A stretch of DNA of 64,000 nucleotides from assembly GCA_963932465.1 (NCBI GenBank), contig OZ010788.1, positions 675,264,484-675,328,483 of the forward strand. The letters run 5' to 3'. A model generated the notes under the pieces. It was not told the origin of the DNA. It did not search any database and saw only the letters and a list, made by a program, of their open reading frames with translations. Positions 22,994 through 32,979 of the stretch are shown piece by piece. The number at the start of each line of letters is the position of its first letter. Position 1 is the stretch's first letter. This stretch comes from Maratus speciosus (Eukaryota; Arthropoda; Arachnida; Araneae; Salticidae). A program made the translations under genes and the position numbers.

Positions 22994-23690
22994 TAGGTAG
23001 GGAGCCGGTGGCCTCAAAAATTCCGTCATCACGGATTTGGAATTTTTTTTATGCAAATCGATAGCAAAAGTCACACGATGAGCTAGATATGACTAGGTTT
23101 GACAAACCAAAATATGTTTGACCCTTTATCTACTGGCGGTACTTATAAGTACCATTAAAGTAACTTGTTATAAAATTCATTTAATACTTCGATTAGTAGT
23201 AATACAGTTTAGAATTAGAACAATTTTCGGAACAGATGCATTACTTTATCTAGTTCCGAAAGCATTATGAGTGAAACAAAACAAAAACATTTTTAAAAGG
23301 AGGATTTATTTTGCCTTTGCATCTTTTCAACTTTCTTGGCGTTGGGAGTGTGGTGGGGGGAATTTTTGAATTCGGAAATATTTCTGTATTTCTGTACATT
23401 CTATTCGCGCATTTTCTAATTCTACAAAATACCAAGAAAAATAGTTCAACTAAAAGATTTGAGTGGGGTTATAAATAGTGCATAAAATCCCAATAATTTA
23501 AATTTGATTAATTCTTCTAAATCCTTTCATCCTTCTAAAATTTATTAAATGATTCTGTAAATCTTCTAATGTAGTTTCAAAATTCATGAAAAGTGGCTTT
23601 AGAAGATAAAATTTTCATGAATTCATAATTCAGTACATAAAGGGCTAATTAAATTAATTATTATTAAAAAGCTATACTGTTTTACCGTGT

Positions 23691-23924
23691 AAAACTTGGT
23701 ATGACCAACTTTATTCTACCGGAAAAGTCTGTCATATCTATTTTAAGGAGGCGGCCGGTGATAAAATCTCACCGTTATTTTGCTTTGATTTTTTGCCGGT
23801 GACGTCTTTATTTCGCGGCTGGAGGCTGGTCAAGTCTCGGCAAAAGTGCAGGTTTGACGGACGCGTCGCCGCCTGCTCCGCGAATTCAGGTGGTGTTCTA
23901 ATAAAGTTGGTCATACCAAGTTTT
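23691..23924. mobile_element. Small MITE with 25-bp terminal repeats
   Basis: The ends 'aaaacttggtatgaccaact' and 'agttggtcataccaagtttt' are perfect inverted repeats, extending into 'ttattctacc' and 'ttctaataaa'. The interior is GC-richer than its surroundings (gacgcgtcgccgcctgctcc). It sits inside 22994-24900. The 99-codon minus frame is not recognisable as a protein. Confidence 0.75.
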
Positions 23925-24005
23925 TCTGAAAGATCAAAAAATTTTCTATAAAATGCTCTAAGAGTGATCCATATACGAGATAACGATAAAACATTATAGC
24001 TTTTT

Positions 24006-24563
24006 ACCCGACTGCCAAGAAAGGTTATGTGTTTCATGCGTATCTGGGTATGTGGATTTTTTTATACCCTCGAAACATCCCAACGACTGGATGGATTTTA
24101 ATGAATGGGGTCTCTATCGATTCCTCTTAACCGTCCGATGGTTATCGGCTAGGTTTCGTTTTTATAAATTCAAAATGGCGGCCGTAAAATACAAAATGGC
24201 GGTAGCGATGAAAAAAATTCTTACGCACCCTATTGGGTGGCCTATCATTGAATAGGTCTTTCAAAATGAAGATGTTGTTTCATTGACTATTTTACAGTTC
24301 GTTTAAATGTTACACAACCTGGAAGTTCTGTAGGTAGGATCTCTAGCTTGACTGCAACTCTAACCTTCATAGACATCCATAGGTCTCATCAAAACAGTGT
24401 TTATAGATAGGAACTAACCATTAAACACAACTTAAAAGTCATCCATACAAGTAAAAAAAAAAGGGGGGGTATGTAATATAAAAAAAAATAGTTACACATG
24501 GATGAGAAATAATTAATTAACTTTATTATTATTTAATATTAATCGCTTTTTAAGCAGTCGGGT
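24006..24563. mobile_element. MITE, ACCCGACTGC ends, copy 1
   Basis: Begins ACCCGACTGCCAAGAAAGGT and ends GCAGTCGGGT, with T-runs on both sides. It is a close relative of 27864-28385: shared 'ccctcgaaacatcccaacga', 'ctggatggattt.aatgaat', 'aattcaaaatggcgg' and 'aggtaggatctctagct'. The apparent frames (24052-24255) are conserved only as DNA. It is non-autonomous. Confidence 0.8.
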
Positions 24564-24900
24564 TTTTAGATTTTTAAAATTTAATTTTTACTTGTTAATA
24601 ATAAATAATTTAATTAAGCCTATTTATTTTAATAAATAATTTTTAAGGCTTTCAAAATGGATTTTGCACACAAGAAATATGATAATAAAAGAAAAAGAGC
24701 TTCACAAATAGATTTCGGTTATAAGAGTTTTGGATAAAAGAGATTCTACTGTAATTGATTTAATTAAACCTATTTTCGACTTGTCAAACCTAGTCATACC
24801 TAGCTCATTTTGTTCGTAGGACTTTTAACTATCGATTTACATAAAAATGTTTCAATTACGCGATCACGTGGCTTTTGATGCGTCACCGGCTTCCGGACTA

Positions 24901-25369
24901 AATATATTAACACTTTGGTGTATTTAATACACTATTTCAATCACATATCTCCCTCTGGTATTGGGTGCTTTTCGTGATTAAAAAAATAAAATACTTGGAA
25001 GATATGTATTTTAACTTTTTTTTTTATATATATATATATATAAACTTCAAACTGTTCTTATTCATAATCAAGGAACAATTTAAATGTTCTAAAAATCAAT
25101 ATTTAATGAGAAATTATTGAAAAAAGCATTTTTTATATTTAAAAAAAAATTCCGCATAAGAAAACATCATTTTTTAACGTAAAATTTTACATAAATTTGA
25201 ATAAAAAGTTACCCAAATGTTGTAAAATTATCTGAAAATAGGTTTTATTTGTATATGAACATTAATTTGTAAATTTGCTTTTGTGTGGTACATTTCAAAG
25301 CACGAAGAACAACACCGCAAGGTTCACAATAAGTTCGGATCAAGCTCTGATTCTAGATATTTTCATATA
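24901..25369. other. No assignable gene
   Basis: AT-rich with a short (TA)n near 25025-25042. No ends or frames are recognised. Confidence 0.4.
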
Positions 25370-26241
25370 CACTGGTGTGCAAAAATTAAGGAAAAGTCAC
25401 AAAATGCTAGTTTTCAAATGCGCGAACACTCAAAAGGAAATAATATAATTCGAGTAATTACTATCTCTACAACACAGCTAGCCCATATAACATCTCATTC
25501 ATGTCACACATGGTTACAAGTGTCCAAGTCACTGCGGTGAAGCAAAAAAATAGGAAATTCCATATATCTCATTATGAGTCTCAAATGATCACTATATGTG
25601 ACTCCACTGAGACGTCACTGTCACTGCTGCTTTGTGACGTGTCACCGTGTGACTTGACAATGTAGTTACATTGTGACTCTCATGTGACTGTCATTTGCAG
25701 ACTCAATTTCAAAGTCATCATGAACGCTGCATTGTGATAAGTTACTAAACAATGTCACATTAAAGTCACATGATGACTTTCAGGTGACAGAGAGACTACT
25801 GTGAAGTCACCATTGTGCTCTTTTGGGAAAAGTCTCCATGCGACTATACTATGATATTATTTGGTGACTTATCATAATGCAACGTTCATGATGACTATGA
25901 AATTGAGTCTAAAAATGACAGTCACATGAGAGTCACAATTTAACTACATTGTAAAGTCACCTGGTAACTCGTCACAAAGCAGCAGTCACATTGACTTCTC
26001 AGTGGAGTCACATATAGCGATCATTTGAGACTTATAATGAGATGTATGGAATTTCCTATTTTTTTTTGCTTCACCGTAGTGACTGTGACACTTGTGACCA
26101 TGTGTGACATGAATGAGATGTTATATGGGCTAACTGTGTTGTAGAGATGGTAATTACTCGAATTATATTATTACCTTTTGAGTGTTCGCGTACCTGAAAA
26201 TTAGCATTTTGTGACTTTTCCTTAATTTTTGATAACCAGTG
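25370..26241. mobile_element. Near-palindromic mariner-type MITE
   Basis: The whole 872-bp unit folds on itself about a centre near 25810. The left end CACTGGTGTGCAAAAATTAA is matched by 'ttaatttttgataaccagtg' at the right, and the arms stay complementary for about 430 bp. TA precedes the left end. The interior is packed with GTCAC/GTGAC in both orientations. A relative with the same plan is at 48340-49197. 'CACTRGTGTGCAAAA' ends are typical of Tc1/mariner relatives. No protein is encoded. Confidence 0.85.
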
Positions 26242-26343
26242 AACTTACTTTTGTTGAGTGCTGTCACGTATTTTTTAGTTTTATTTTTTCAAAATAAAAG
26301 GTTCGTAGATAAAATATGAAAAGACAGCGAACGTATATAGTAG

Positions 26344-27290
26344 TAGAGATCTGCGCGGACCGGCCTGTGGCCCGAAACACGTCGATTTTCATTCATGGCA
26401 ATCGGGCCGGGCCTGGTCTCTGCTTTTTTCAGGCCGGGACTAACTTATTTTTTTTTTTGTATTTATTTTTTTTTGGACTGGTTTCATTCCTAGTCTTCAC
26501 GGACCAAAATTTTCAGTCATAGTTTTGACCCAGCCCATATAAAAATCATTATGTCGGCGTGGCCTAGTCCATTCAAAGGTCAGTAAAATTAGGCCAGGCC
26601 CAAACATTTTTGCAAAAAATGCATGCATTTTTAAATCGCCCTTATTCTACACTTAAACATTAAAATGTATTATTTTTAAAGAATAGTAGATTTCTATGCT
26701 TATTAAAATATAGCTAAATTAAAATTTAGTAAAACGTGTGAAAAAGAACCTGTCTATGACGGAACCCTGTTTTAAACTGAAAAACGTATTGATCCATACA
26801 AAATGAATATACTAATACGTAAGAAAACAATATATAATGCATATGCACTTGCTAAGAAGGGAACTTGTCTGTAACGCATATATATATATATTTTTCTTTT
26901 TTACTTTTCTATGCAACTCCGTCTTAGAAGATTTTACTGTATAGCATTTTTGAGATTTTTAACTCTTCAATGCATAGAATATGGATTAACAATATTAATG
27001 ATAACTGAAACACTTACATACAAGAAATAGAGATTCATTAAAAAAAAAATATATATAGCAGCCCGCGGCACTTCTATAAAAATGAAAAAAAAAAGTTAAG
27101 ATAAATATTTTTGGTCAGAACTCCTCGTACGAGACAAATTTTTAACCGAATCGACGCAAAAATCAATGTTTTATGGAACTTCACTCGGACCGGGCTCGGG
27201 CCGAAATTTTTATTTTTGTATCGGGCCGGGCTGGGTCGAATTTTTTTTCTATGAGTCGGGCCTGGAAATTTCGGCCTGTGCAGACCTCTA
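26344..27290. mobile_element. hAT-type GC-ended MITE with 8-bp duplication
   Basis: It starts TAGAGATCTGCGCGGACCGG and ends 'cggcctgtgcagacctcta'. Perfect TATAGTAG octamers flank it (26336-26343 and 27291-27298). Homologous to 9989-10914, and it shares its termini with 35574-36952. The ends are rich in GGGCC and the interior is AT-rich. 947 bp, no transposase. Confidence 0.93.
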
Positions 27291-27299
27291 TATAGTAGG

Positions 27300-27460
27300 T
27301 ATTTTTGTAGCTCGGAGAGTTAAAAGTTGACCCCGAGAGAGTCTCGGGCTTAGTTCGCTTCATCAAAAACATCACCCCGAGTGACACTCGGTCTTAGACC
27401 ACAAAGTGCTAAACTTTTCTATAAGTAGAATTAAATTAGATTCCCTTTTTCCCTTAAATA
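27300..27460. repeat. Pair of CTCGG palindromes
   Basis: Two short inverted blocks, 'cccgagagagtctcggg' (about 27333) and 'ccgagtgacactcgg' (about 27376), stand 30 bp apart. They echo the twin palindromes at 15023-15116, which belong to a TTAA-type terminus. 'gttaaaagttgacc' just before them might be the matching terminus here. Assignment is uncertain. Confidence 0.35.
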
Positions 27461-27863
27461 TCGAAAGATCTCATGTAATGCAAAAATGCAACACATCGGT
27501 GGCTACGACATCTAGTTTATCATAAAATAAACATAAAAGAATAACGAAATACTCCAAAATGATCCCTTTCTCTCCGTAAAAAACATTATCGGAAACAAAA
27601 GGTTTAGCAACTCTCGTTCAGTCTATTAAAGCGATTGTTTGTCTTGCGACAAATTAGGCTGGCGAGCTACTTTTTGTTCACTTTTATGTGACCGTGAGCC
27701 GAAAAACCATCCGAGCATTTTAAGTGACGGATTTCTGCCTATCTCGGCTTTGGAGAAAGGGAAAGTGAAGGAAGCCCATTAGCAATTCAAATACGAAATC
27801 TCTTGGTGGGGACAGATGAAGTTTAAAATTTCGTTTCCGCGATCTTAGTTTTGCTGCCTTTTT

Positions 27864-28385
27864 ACCCGACTGCCAAGAAGGGTTATGTGTTTCACGTGTA
27901 TCTGGGCATGTGGATTTCTTTATACCCTCGAAACATCCCAACGACTGGATGGATTTGAATGAATGAGGTCTCTATCCTTTCGTTTTAACCGTCCGACGGT
28001 TATTGGCTAGGTTTTGTTTTTATAAATTCAAAATGGCGGTAGAGACGAAAAGAAAATTTAACGCACCCTATTGAGTGGCCTATCATTGGATAGGTGTTTC
28101 AAAATGAAGACGACGTTTCCTAGACTATTTTACAGCCAGAAGCTCCGTTTAAATAGGACACAACCTGGAAGTTGTGTAGGTAGGATCTCTAGCTTTACTG
28201 CAACTCTAAACTTCATAGACATCTATAGGCCTCATCAAAACAGTGTTAATAGATAGGTGCTAACAATTAAACATAACTTAAAAGTTATGAATACAAGTAA
28301 ATAAAAAAATAGGTAAGTAATATAAAAAAAATAGTTTAACATTGATGGGAAATAAATAATTAGTTCGCGTTTTGCGCAGTCGGGT
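27864..28385. mobile_element. MITE, ACCCGACTGC ends, copy 2
   Basis: Same family as 24006-24563. It begins ACCCGACTGCCAAGAAGGGT, ends GCGCAGTCGGGT and is again flanked by T-runs, which suggests T-rich target sites. 522 bp and non-coding. Just upstream, 27760-27850 resembles 29740-29840 ('ggcattagcaatt', 'tttaaaatttcg.ttccgcgat'), an additional dispersed repeat. Confidence 0.8.
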
Positions 28386-28519
28386 TTTTTTTTATTTTTT
28401 AAATTTATTACTTTCTTCTATCGTCAGTCGGAATATATACAAGTCGTAAATTGTACGCCATTAGCCAAAAGTGGCAAATGAGGTGCGTTTGTTCTATAAC
28501 TAGTTTTATAAATATTCAG

Positions 28520-28745
28520 ATCTCACTGAAAAAAAAAAATTCGGTGCATTTCGGTTTGCCACTGGCCCGAACTTTCGAAACTGAAAGTACCTTTTTAAAA
28601 AAAATCTGCAACCAAAATCGAAAAAGTAAAAAAGGTCATATTAAAGATTGAGCTCAGCTATCCTGTGCAAAAAAATCGTTTAAAAAATTTCAAATTTAAA
28701 CGAGAAATTCGAAAACAACCTCCCCAATGGTTTAACATTACGGAG
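28520..28745. mobile_element. Partial copy of the fold-back MITE
   Basis: Matches the right half of 39405-39843 and 2594-2995: 'cgaactttcgaaactgaaag', 'aaaaaaaatctgcaaccaaa', 'tcgaaaaagtaaaaaaggtc', 'gagctcagctatcctgtgca' and 'aaatttaaacgagaaattcg'. The left half is absent. Confidence 0.6.
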
Positions 28746-30980
28746 CGGGTATTTTCAAGTGAGTGAAGAATCTCGGGACCCGAGTTTGAGACAGCGCAAC
28801 AAAATCTTTTGGGGATATTTGAAACTAAAACAAGGAAGTTCCGCAAGAACTGTCATCGCTTATTTGTGATTGAATTTTAAAAATCGATCCGCTCATTATT
28901 TAGTACACCCTGTATGCTGAAATTATTTTATTATAAAGTTATCGGCTGTTTTAAAAATATATTTAGAAAATGAAACAATGTTAAATAAAGATACAATCTT
29001 GCTTAATGGTACACAAGACACGAACTTTAATAAGCTAAAAGTGAACTTCTACGTTTCGAGCTGTTTCTACAGCCGTCTTCAGGAAAATAGAATGGTAAAA
29101 TGGCTCAAAGTTCAGAGACGAAAGCTTCCTGTACAAGAGATAATTAGCCGAAACTTGACCAATGATTTGAATACAAAAATGTAGTGTTGCCATCTAGTGA
29201 AAATAAATAATTATTAATGAACTGAGATCAAATGAATCAAAAGGTCGATTTAAGAAACCACGAGTGCCGCCATCTTACACATGAGGGACAAAACCACGTT
29301 CAACTGAGTTTTCATTCAAGTTTTGGCAATATAATATATGTTTAAGCTGAAATATTGTAATCAGATGTAGAATTATGAACTTATGATATTATGCCAGATT
29401 TTGGGGATATTATAGGATAAATTATCGTTACAAGGTTTATCTTCACGTGCAATGATTTCAACTGATTCTCCAATTTTATTCTCAAAGAGGTTATTGCAGA
29501 GAACTATAATTTTTGCTTCAGCAAACTTAATATGGCAGACTTCATTAGCTAAGTAGAACCTTGAAAGAGCTGTATTCTGTTTACGATGTTTAATGTCTCT
29601 GCGCTGCTCTGTAATCCTTACTGATATGTGTTATTGAAACAATGTTGTTTATTTAATTTATTCATTTGAAGGGGAAAAGCAGTAACCTACTAATACTGTC
29701 ACCGTTATTATACAAGGAAAAATGAAGGCGCGGCATTATTACAGCAGAAGGCATTAGCAATTGAAACGCAAATGATTTCTTTTTAGAGGAGAAAGATATC
29801 ATTTAAAATTTCGCTTCCGCGATGTTGGTTTTGCTTCTGTTTTTTTCTTTCATTTTCTTGTTAAACGAATCACTGGCGCGAGTGACGGGCAAAAGAATGA
29901 TAAAAAGCGGAATTGTGAAAGCAGTTTGGAAAATAAATAAATAGAGGGATTGTTTGTGAGTTTTTTAATATTTATGTAGATAAATTAAAATATTCTTTTA
30001 CTTGTTCTGTAGTAGACGTTAATTTCGAAACAATGTAGTACTTTGGTTGCCACCATTATAGAAACTTTATCAAAAATCACAATATGTTTATATATTCACA
30101 ATATATTTATATATATGTGAATATATTAAATGAATCTTCTTCACTTCATTGTATGTGAGTGTAGTCATGTCATTAAAAGAAAATGAGACAGTTTTGTCCT
30201 GAACCTGACTATTTTTTCACTAATATTACATGATCTCACATGAAGTCAGGCCCAGTGATTTGGGAGCTGGTAGGAGCAAAAGCTCTCTAATTCGTGCGTG
30301 ATATTCAACAGAGGATCACACCATAATCTGTATCTTTTTCTCCCTGCACTCTGCTTTTCATAAGCTAGCTTTTATTTCTTCCAGCAGAGGGCAGAAGTAT
30401 CAAAGTGGGAGGTTTATTCTTTCATGATGGGTGCATTATCTTTTTCACAACTGTGTTTTCATGGAGACAAGAGTCTTGACTTATATGATTGCACCACCAA
30501 GAACTAATTCTAACTTTAATGTTAACTGTTATTAATGGAGTAATCATAGTATGAACTGTCAATCAGACAAAAGTTAATTATGATTTATCTCCTGTAATGT
30601 GATCATCAATATTTTATTTTGACACTAGTTTAAGTTTGTACTTTAAACATATTTACTTTGATTTATTGCTCTGAAATTAATCCTTTGTTGTTTACAATTT
30701 GATTACTTTTGGACTCAAGAGATATTATTAATTTTATAGGGATTTTAAGATAATTTAATATGTTTTATGATGACCGTCTTATGTCAACAAAGGGTAATTT
30801 CTTTTCCAAATCTGTTTCATAAATACTTATTAGCGTCAAAGATTTTTATGATGAGTAAACTGTTTTTAATTATTTGATTTAAGAGTCTATAAAAATAAGA
30901 TGGGATTCCTGATTTAAAAATTTAATTTAAATTTTGAAATTTAAAAAAGACTTTATTTTTATTTACTTATTTTAATCCTT
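28746..30980. other. 2.2 kb without an assignable gene
   Basis: Apart from the ribozyme-like motif at 29050-29083 and a short repeat at 29740-29840, I find no terminal repeats and only short frames. Base composition is even and there are few homopolymers, so it could be older unique sequence. Confidence 0.4.
29050..29083 (-). ncRNA. Hammerhead-like core, incomplete
   Basis: On the minus strand: CCUGAAGA, a stem GCUG/CAGC with loop UAGAAA, then GAAACGU. CUGAAGA fits CUGANGA and GAAA is intact. The closing pair of helix II is C-C, with an extra base before it. No helix III or cleavage site could be found downstream. It shares its layout with 6105-6149 and 51817-51849. This wording (ctgaagacggctg..gaaacgt) looks like a repeat end found in other animals. 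Confidence 0.3.
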
Positions 30981-30982
30981 TC

Positions 30983-31003
30983 ATATATATATATATATAT
31001 ATA
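30983..31003. repeat. (TA)n microsatellite
   Basis: About ten TA units directly before a TTAA-flanked element. Confidence 0.85.
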
Positions 31004-31648
31004 TTAAGGGGCCCAGGTAAACGAAATTTGGGGAAAAAATCAATTTTTACTTTTTTATATCATTAAATAGTTTAAACTATAATCTTTCCAACGATGTGTC
31101 ACACATGTTTATATATTTAAAAAAGGGGTGTTGGAATTATTCATTCTTTCTAAGAGCACTTCATAGCTTAATGGCCCTTTAAATCTTTAATTGACCTTTT
31201 CTCAAAACTTGGATGTTTCATAGTTGTGTTCCCCTTTTTTCAATATCTATTAAACTTAAGAACTCAATTTTTTTTAAATACTTTTATTATTTCATATTGT
31301 ATACTTTAACACAGGGATTTAATGATTTGTTGAGAATTATTTATTTTATGCAGTGAAATCTTACCAAAAATGCTAATTTAAAAATAAAAATATTTAATAT
31401 AATAATAATGCTAATGTAATAAAAATGCTAATTTAAAATAAAAATAATTAAATTTTCAATAAATAATTAATAATTAATTTTCAGGTTCACTTAGAAAGAA
31501 AATGGTCTGTTAAAATACGTAAAGCATGTTACTCAAACTACTCTAAAAATTCTAGACCTCTATATTTCACCATTTATGAGAAAAAGGTACATAAAGTTGG
31601 TGTATTTTATTTAATATGGCGGAAAAAGAACTTACACGGTCCCCTTAA
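31004..31648. mobile_element. TTAA-flanked MITE
   Basis: TTAA at 31004 and 31645 bounds a sequence starting GGGGCCCAGGTAAAC and ending 'gtttacacggtcccc'-like ('cttacacggtcccc'). TTAA targets are used by piggyBac and Kolobok. The interior is AT-rich and contains a local duplication ('aataatgctaatgtaataaaaatgctaatttaaa'-type) near 31380-31440. No protein. Confidence 0.6.
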
Positions 31649-31701
31649 ACAAATTTAAATTTTGAAATTTCGAGAGTTATTATAACAACTCTGGATCTTT
31701 A

Positions 31702-31834
31702 GGCCAGTGCCAGACGGGCGTCTTTTTGCCTGCTTTTTTACTTACGTATTATCCATTCACAATGCTATAATGCTTGTGAATGGATAATACGTAAGCAAAA
31801 AAGCAGGCAAAAAGACGCCCGTCTGACATTGGCC
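31702..31834. mobile_element. PIF/Harbinger-like hairpin MITE, TTA duplication
   Basis: A 133-bp near-perfect inverted repeat. The 61-base arms differ at only three positions around an 11-base loop (tgctataatgc). It starts GGCCAGTGCCAGACGGGCG and is flanked by TTA on both sides (31699-31701, 31835-31837). A 3-bp TWA duplication and a GGC start fit PIF/Harbinger. The high arm identity suggests recent origin or gene conversion. A transcript would form a long duplex. Confidence 0.85.
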
Positions 31835-31837
31835 TTA

Positions 31838-32438
31838 CTAATAAAAGTTGTTCTTTTCAACTCCTATTTCATCCTAATATCACAGGAGTAGATATGAAAT
31901 ACATGCACACACTCTCAGAAATATTTCTGGCAGCACTACTACCGGAATATATCCAAGAATTGAAGATCGACCGTTTCTTTTTTATCTGTGACAAGAAAGA
32001 AAATATCCGCCAATTGAAGAAATTTCCGTTCTTTTTTTGTCATTCTAGGACAGAAAATTTCCACGCGTTTCGAATCGAGCATTAGGTAGAGGACGAGTTT
32101 AAAATGAAGATATGGGTTTTTTCCAAATGGGGGGATTGGCAAGGCTTGTTCAATTTCTTGTTCAGAAAGCTCGGAAACTTAAACTTAATGGCAGGGACAT
32201 TGCGTCGTTATGAAATAATGGTTGGTGTTTTAACACTGATAGAATAATAGAGGAAAAAATTTATTATATATTAGACATATTTTTAATAAGAGATAATTTG
32301 ATTGTTAGATGTAAAATATGGATATTATATTTTAAATTAAGTTCGAGAAGAAATGTTTGCTTTTTTAAAAAATAAAATCGATTATTTTAACTTGATTGAA
32401 CTACAGTATATTTTTTTAACGTGTTCAGTTAGAATATA
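31838..32438. repeat. Dispersed repeat fragment
   Basis: 32165-32295 ('cggaaacttaaacttaatgg', 'gtcgttatgaaataatggtt', 'ggtgttttaacactgataga') matches 38035-38165. The rest is unassigned. The 63- and 67-codon frames near 31894-32142 overlap in opposite strands and are unlikely to be genes. Confidence 0.55.
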
Positions 32439-32893
32439 CCGGGTGCGTCAAAAGCTTGTTAAAACTTTAAAACTCTTAAAAAAGAAACCAATTATGATAA
32501 AAGAGTGCGGTTTGCAAGAAAGAGCTCACAAGGTAGTTAATTTTTTTTTAGCAGGAAAAAAAAAAAAGTTAAAAAATAATATGTAGAGGGCGCTGACGAC
32601 CCGAAACACAATGAACAGGACAACAATGCGCTCCATTCATTTGTTCTACCAATAACAAATGTTCAACATGATCTCCAGAACATTCTACGACACAACCAGG
32701 TTGGGTCGTCGTACCTGTTCATTGTGTTTCGGGTCGTCAGCGCCCTCTACATGTGATTTTAATTTTTTTTTTTTTTTTGCTAAAAAAAATCCGACTTCCT
32801 TGTGAGCCCTTTCTTGCAAATCGCACTCCTTAATCATAATTACTTCCTTTTTCATGAGTTTTTAAAGTTGTAACGAACTTTTGGCTCAGCCGG
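32439..32893. mobile_element. Mariner-type fold-back MITE, TA target
   Basis: The left end CCGGGTGCGTCAAAAGCTTG and the right end 'gaacttttggctcagccgg' are inverted. TA lies at 32437-32438 and 32894-32895. The arms include 'gtttgcaagaaagagctcac' and, inside, a near-perfect 'gagggcgctgacgacccgaa' inverted block. An unpaired centre of about 90 bp remains. 455 bp, non-coding. Confidence 0.8.
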
Positions 32894-32979
32894 TATTTTA
32901 TAAACGAATATTTTTTTAATACTCTAAAAAATAACTTGCAAATAAGTTTAACTGAATGAGAAAAAATACTATTTTTTAA

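Larger units (their letters stand above)
22994..24900. mobile_element. MITE host with ~105-bp terminal repeats, two nested MITEs
   Basis: The left arm 'gggagccggtggcctcaaaa ... atgcaaatcgatag ... gatgagctagatatgactag' is mirrored at the right by 'ctagtcatacctagctcatt ... ctatcgatttacat ... gcgtcaccggcttccg'. The arm match runs about 105 bp with small gaps. The outermost bases have drifted and the target duplication is unclear. Nested inside are 23691-23924 and 24006-24563. No transposase is found. Confidence 0.7.
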
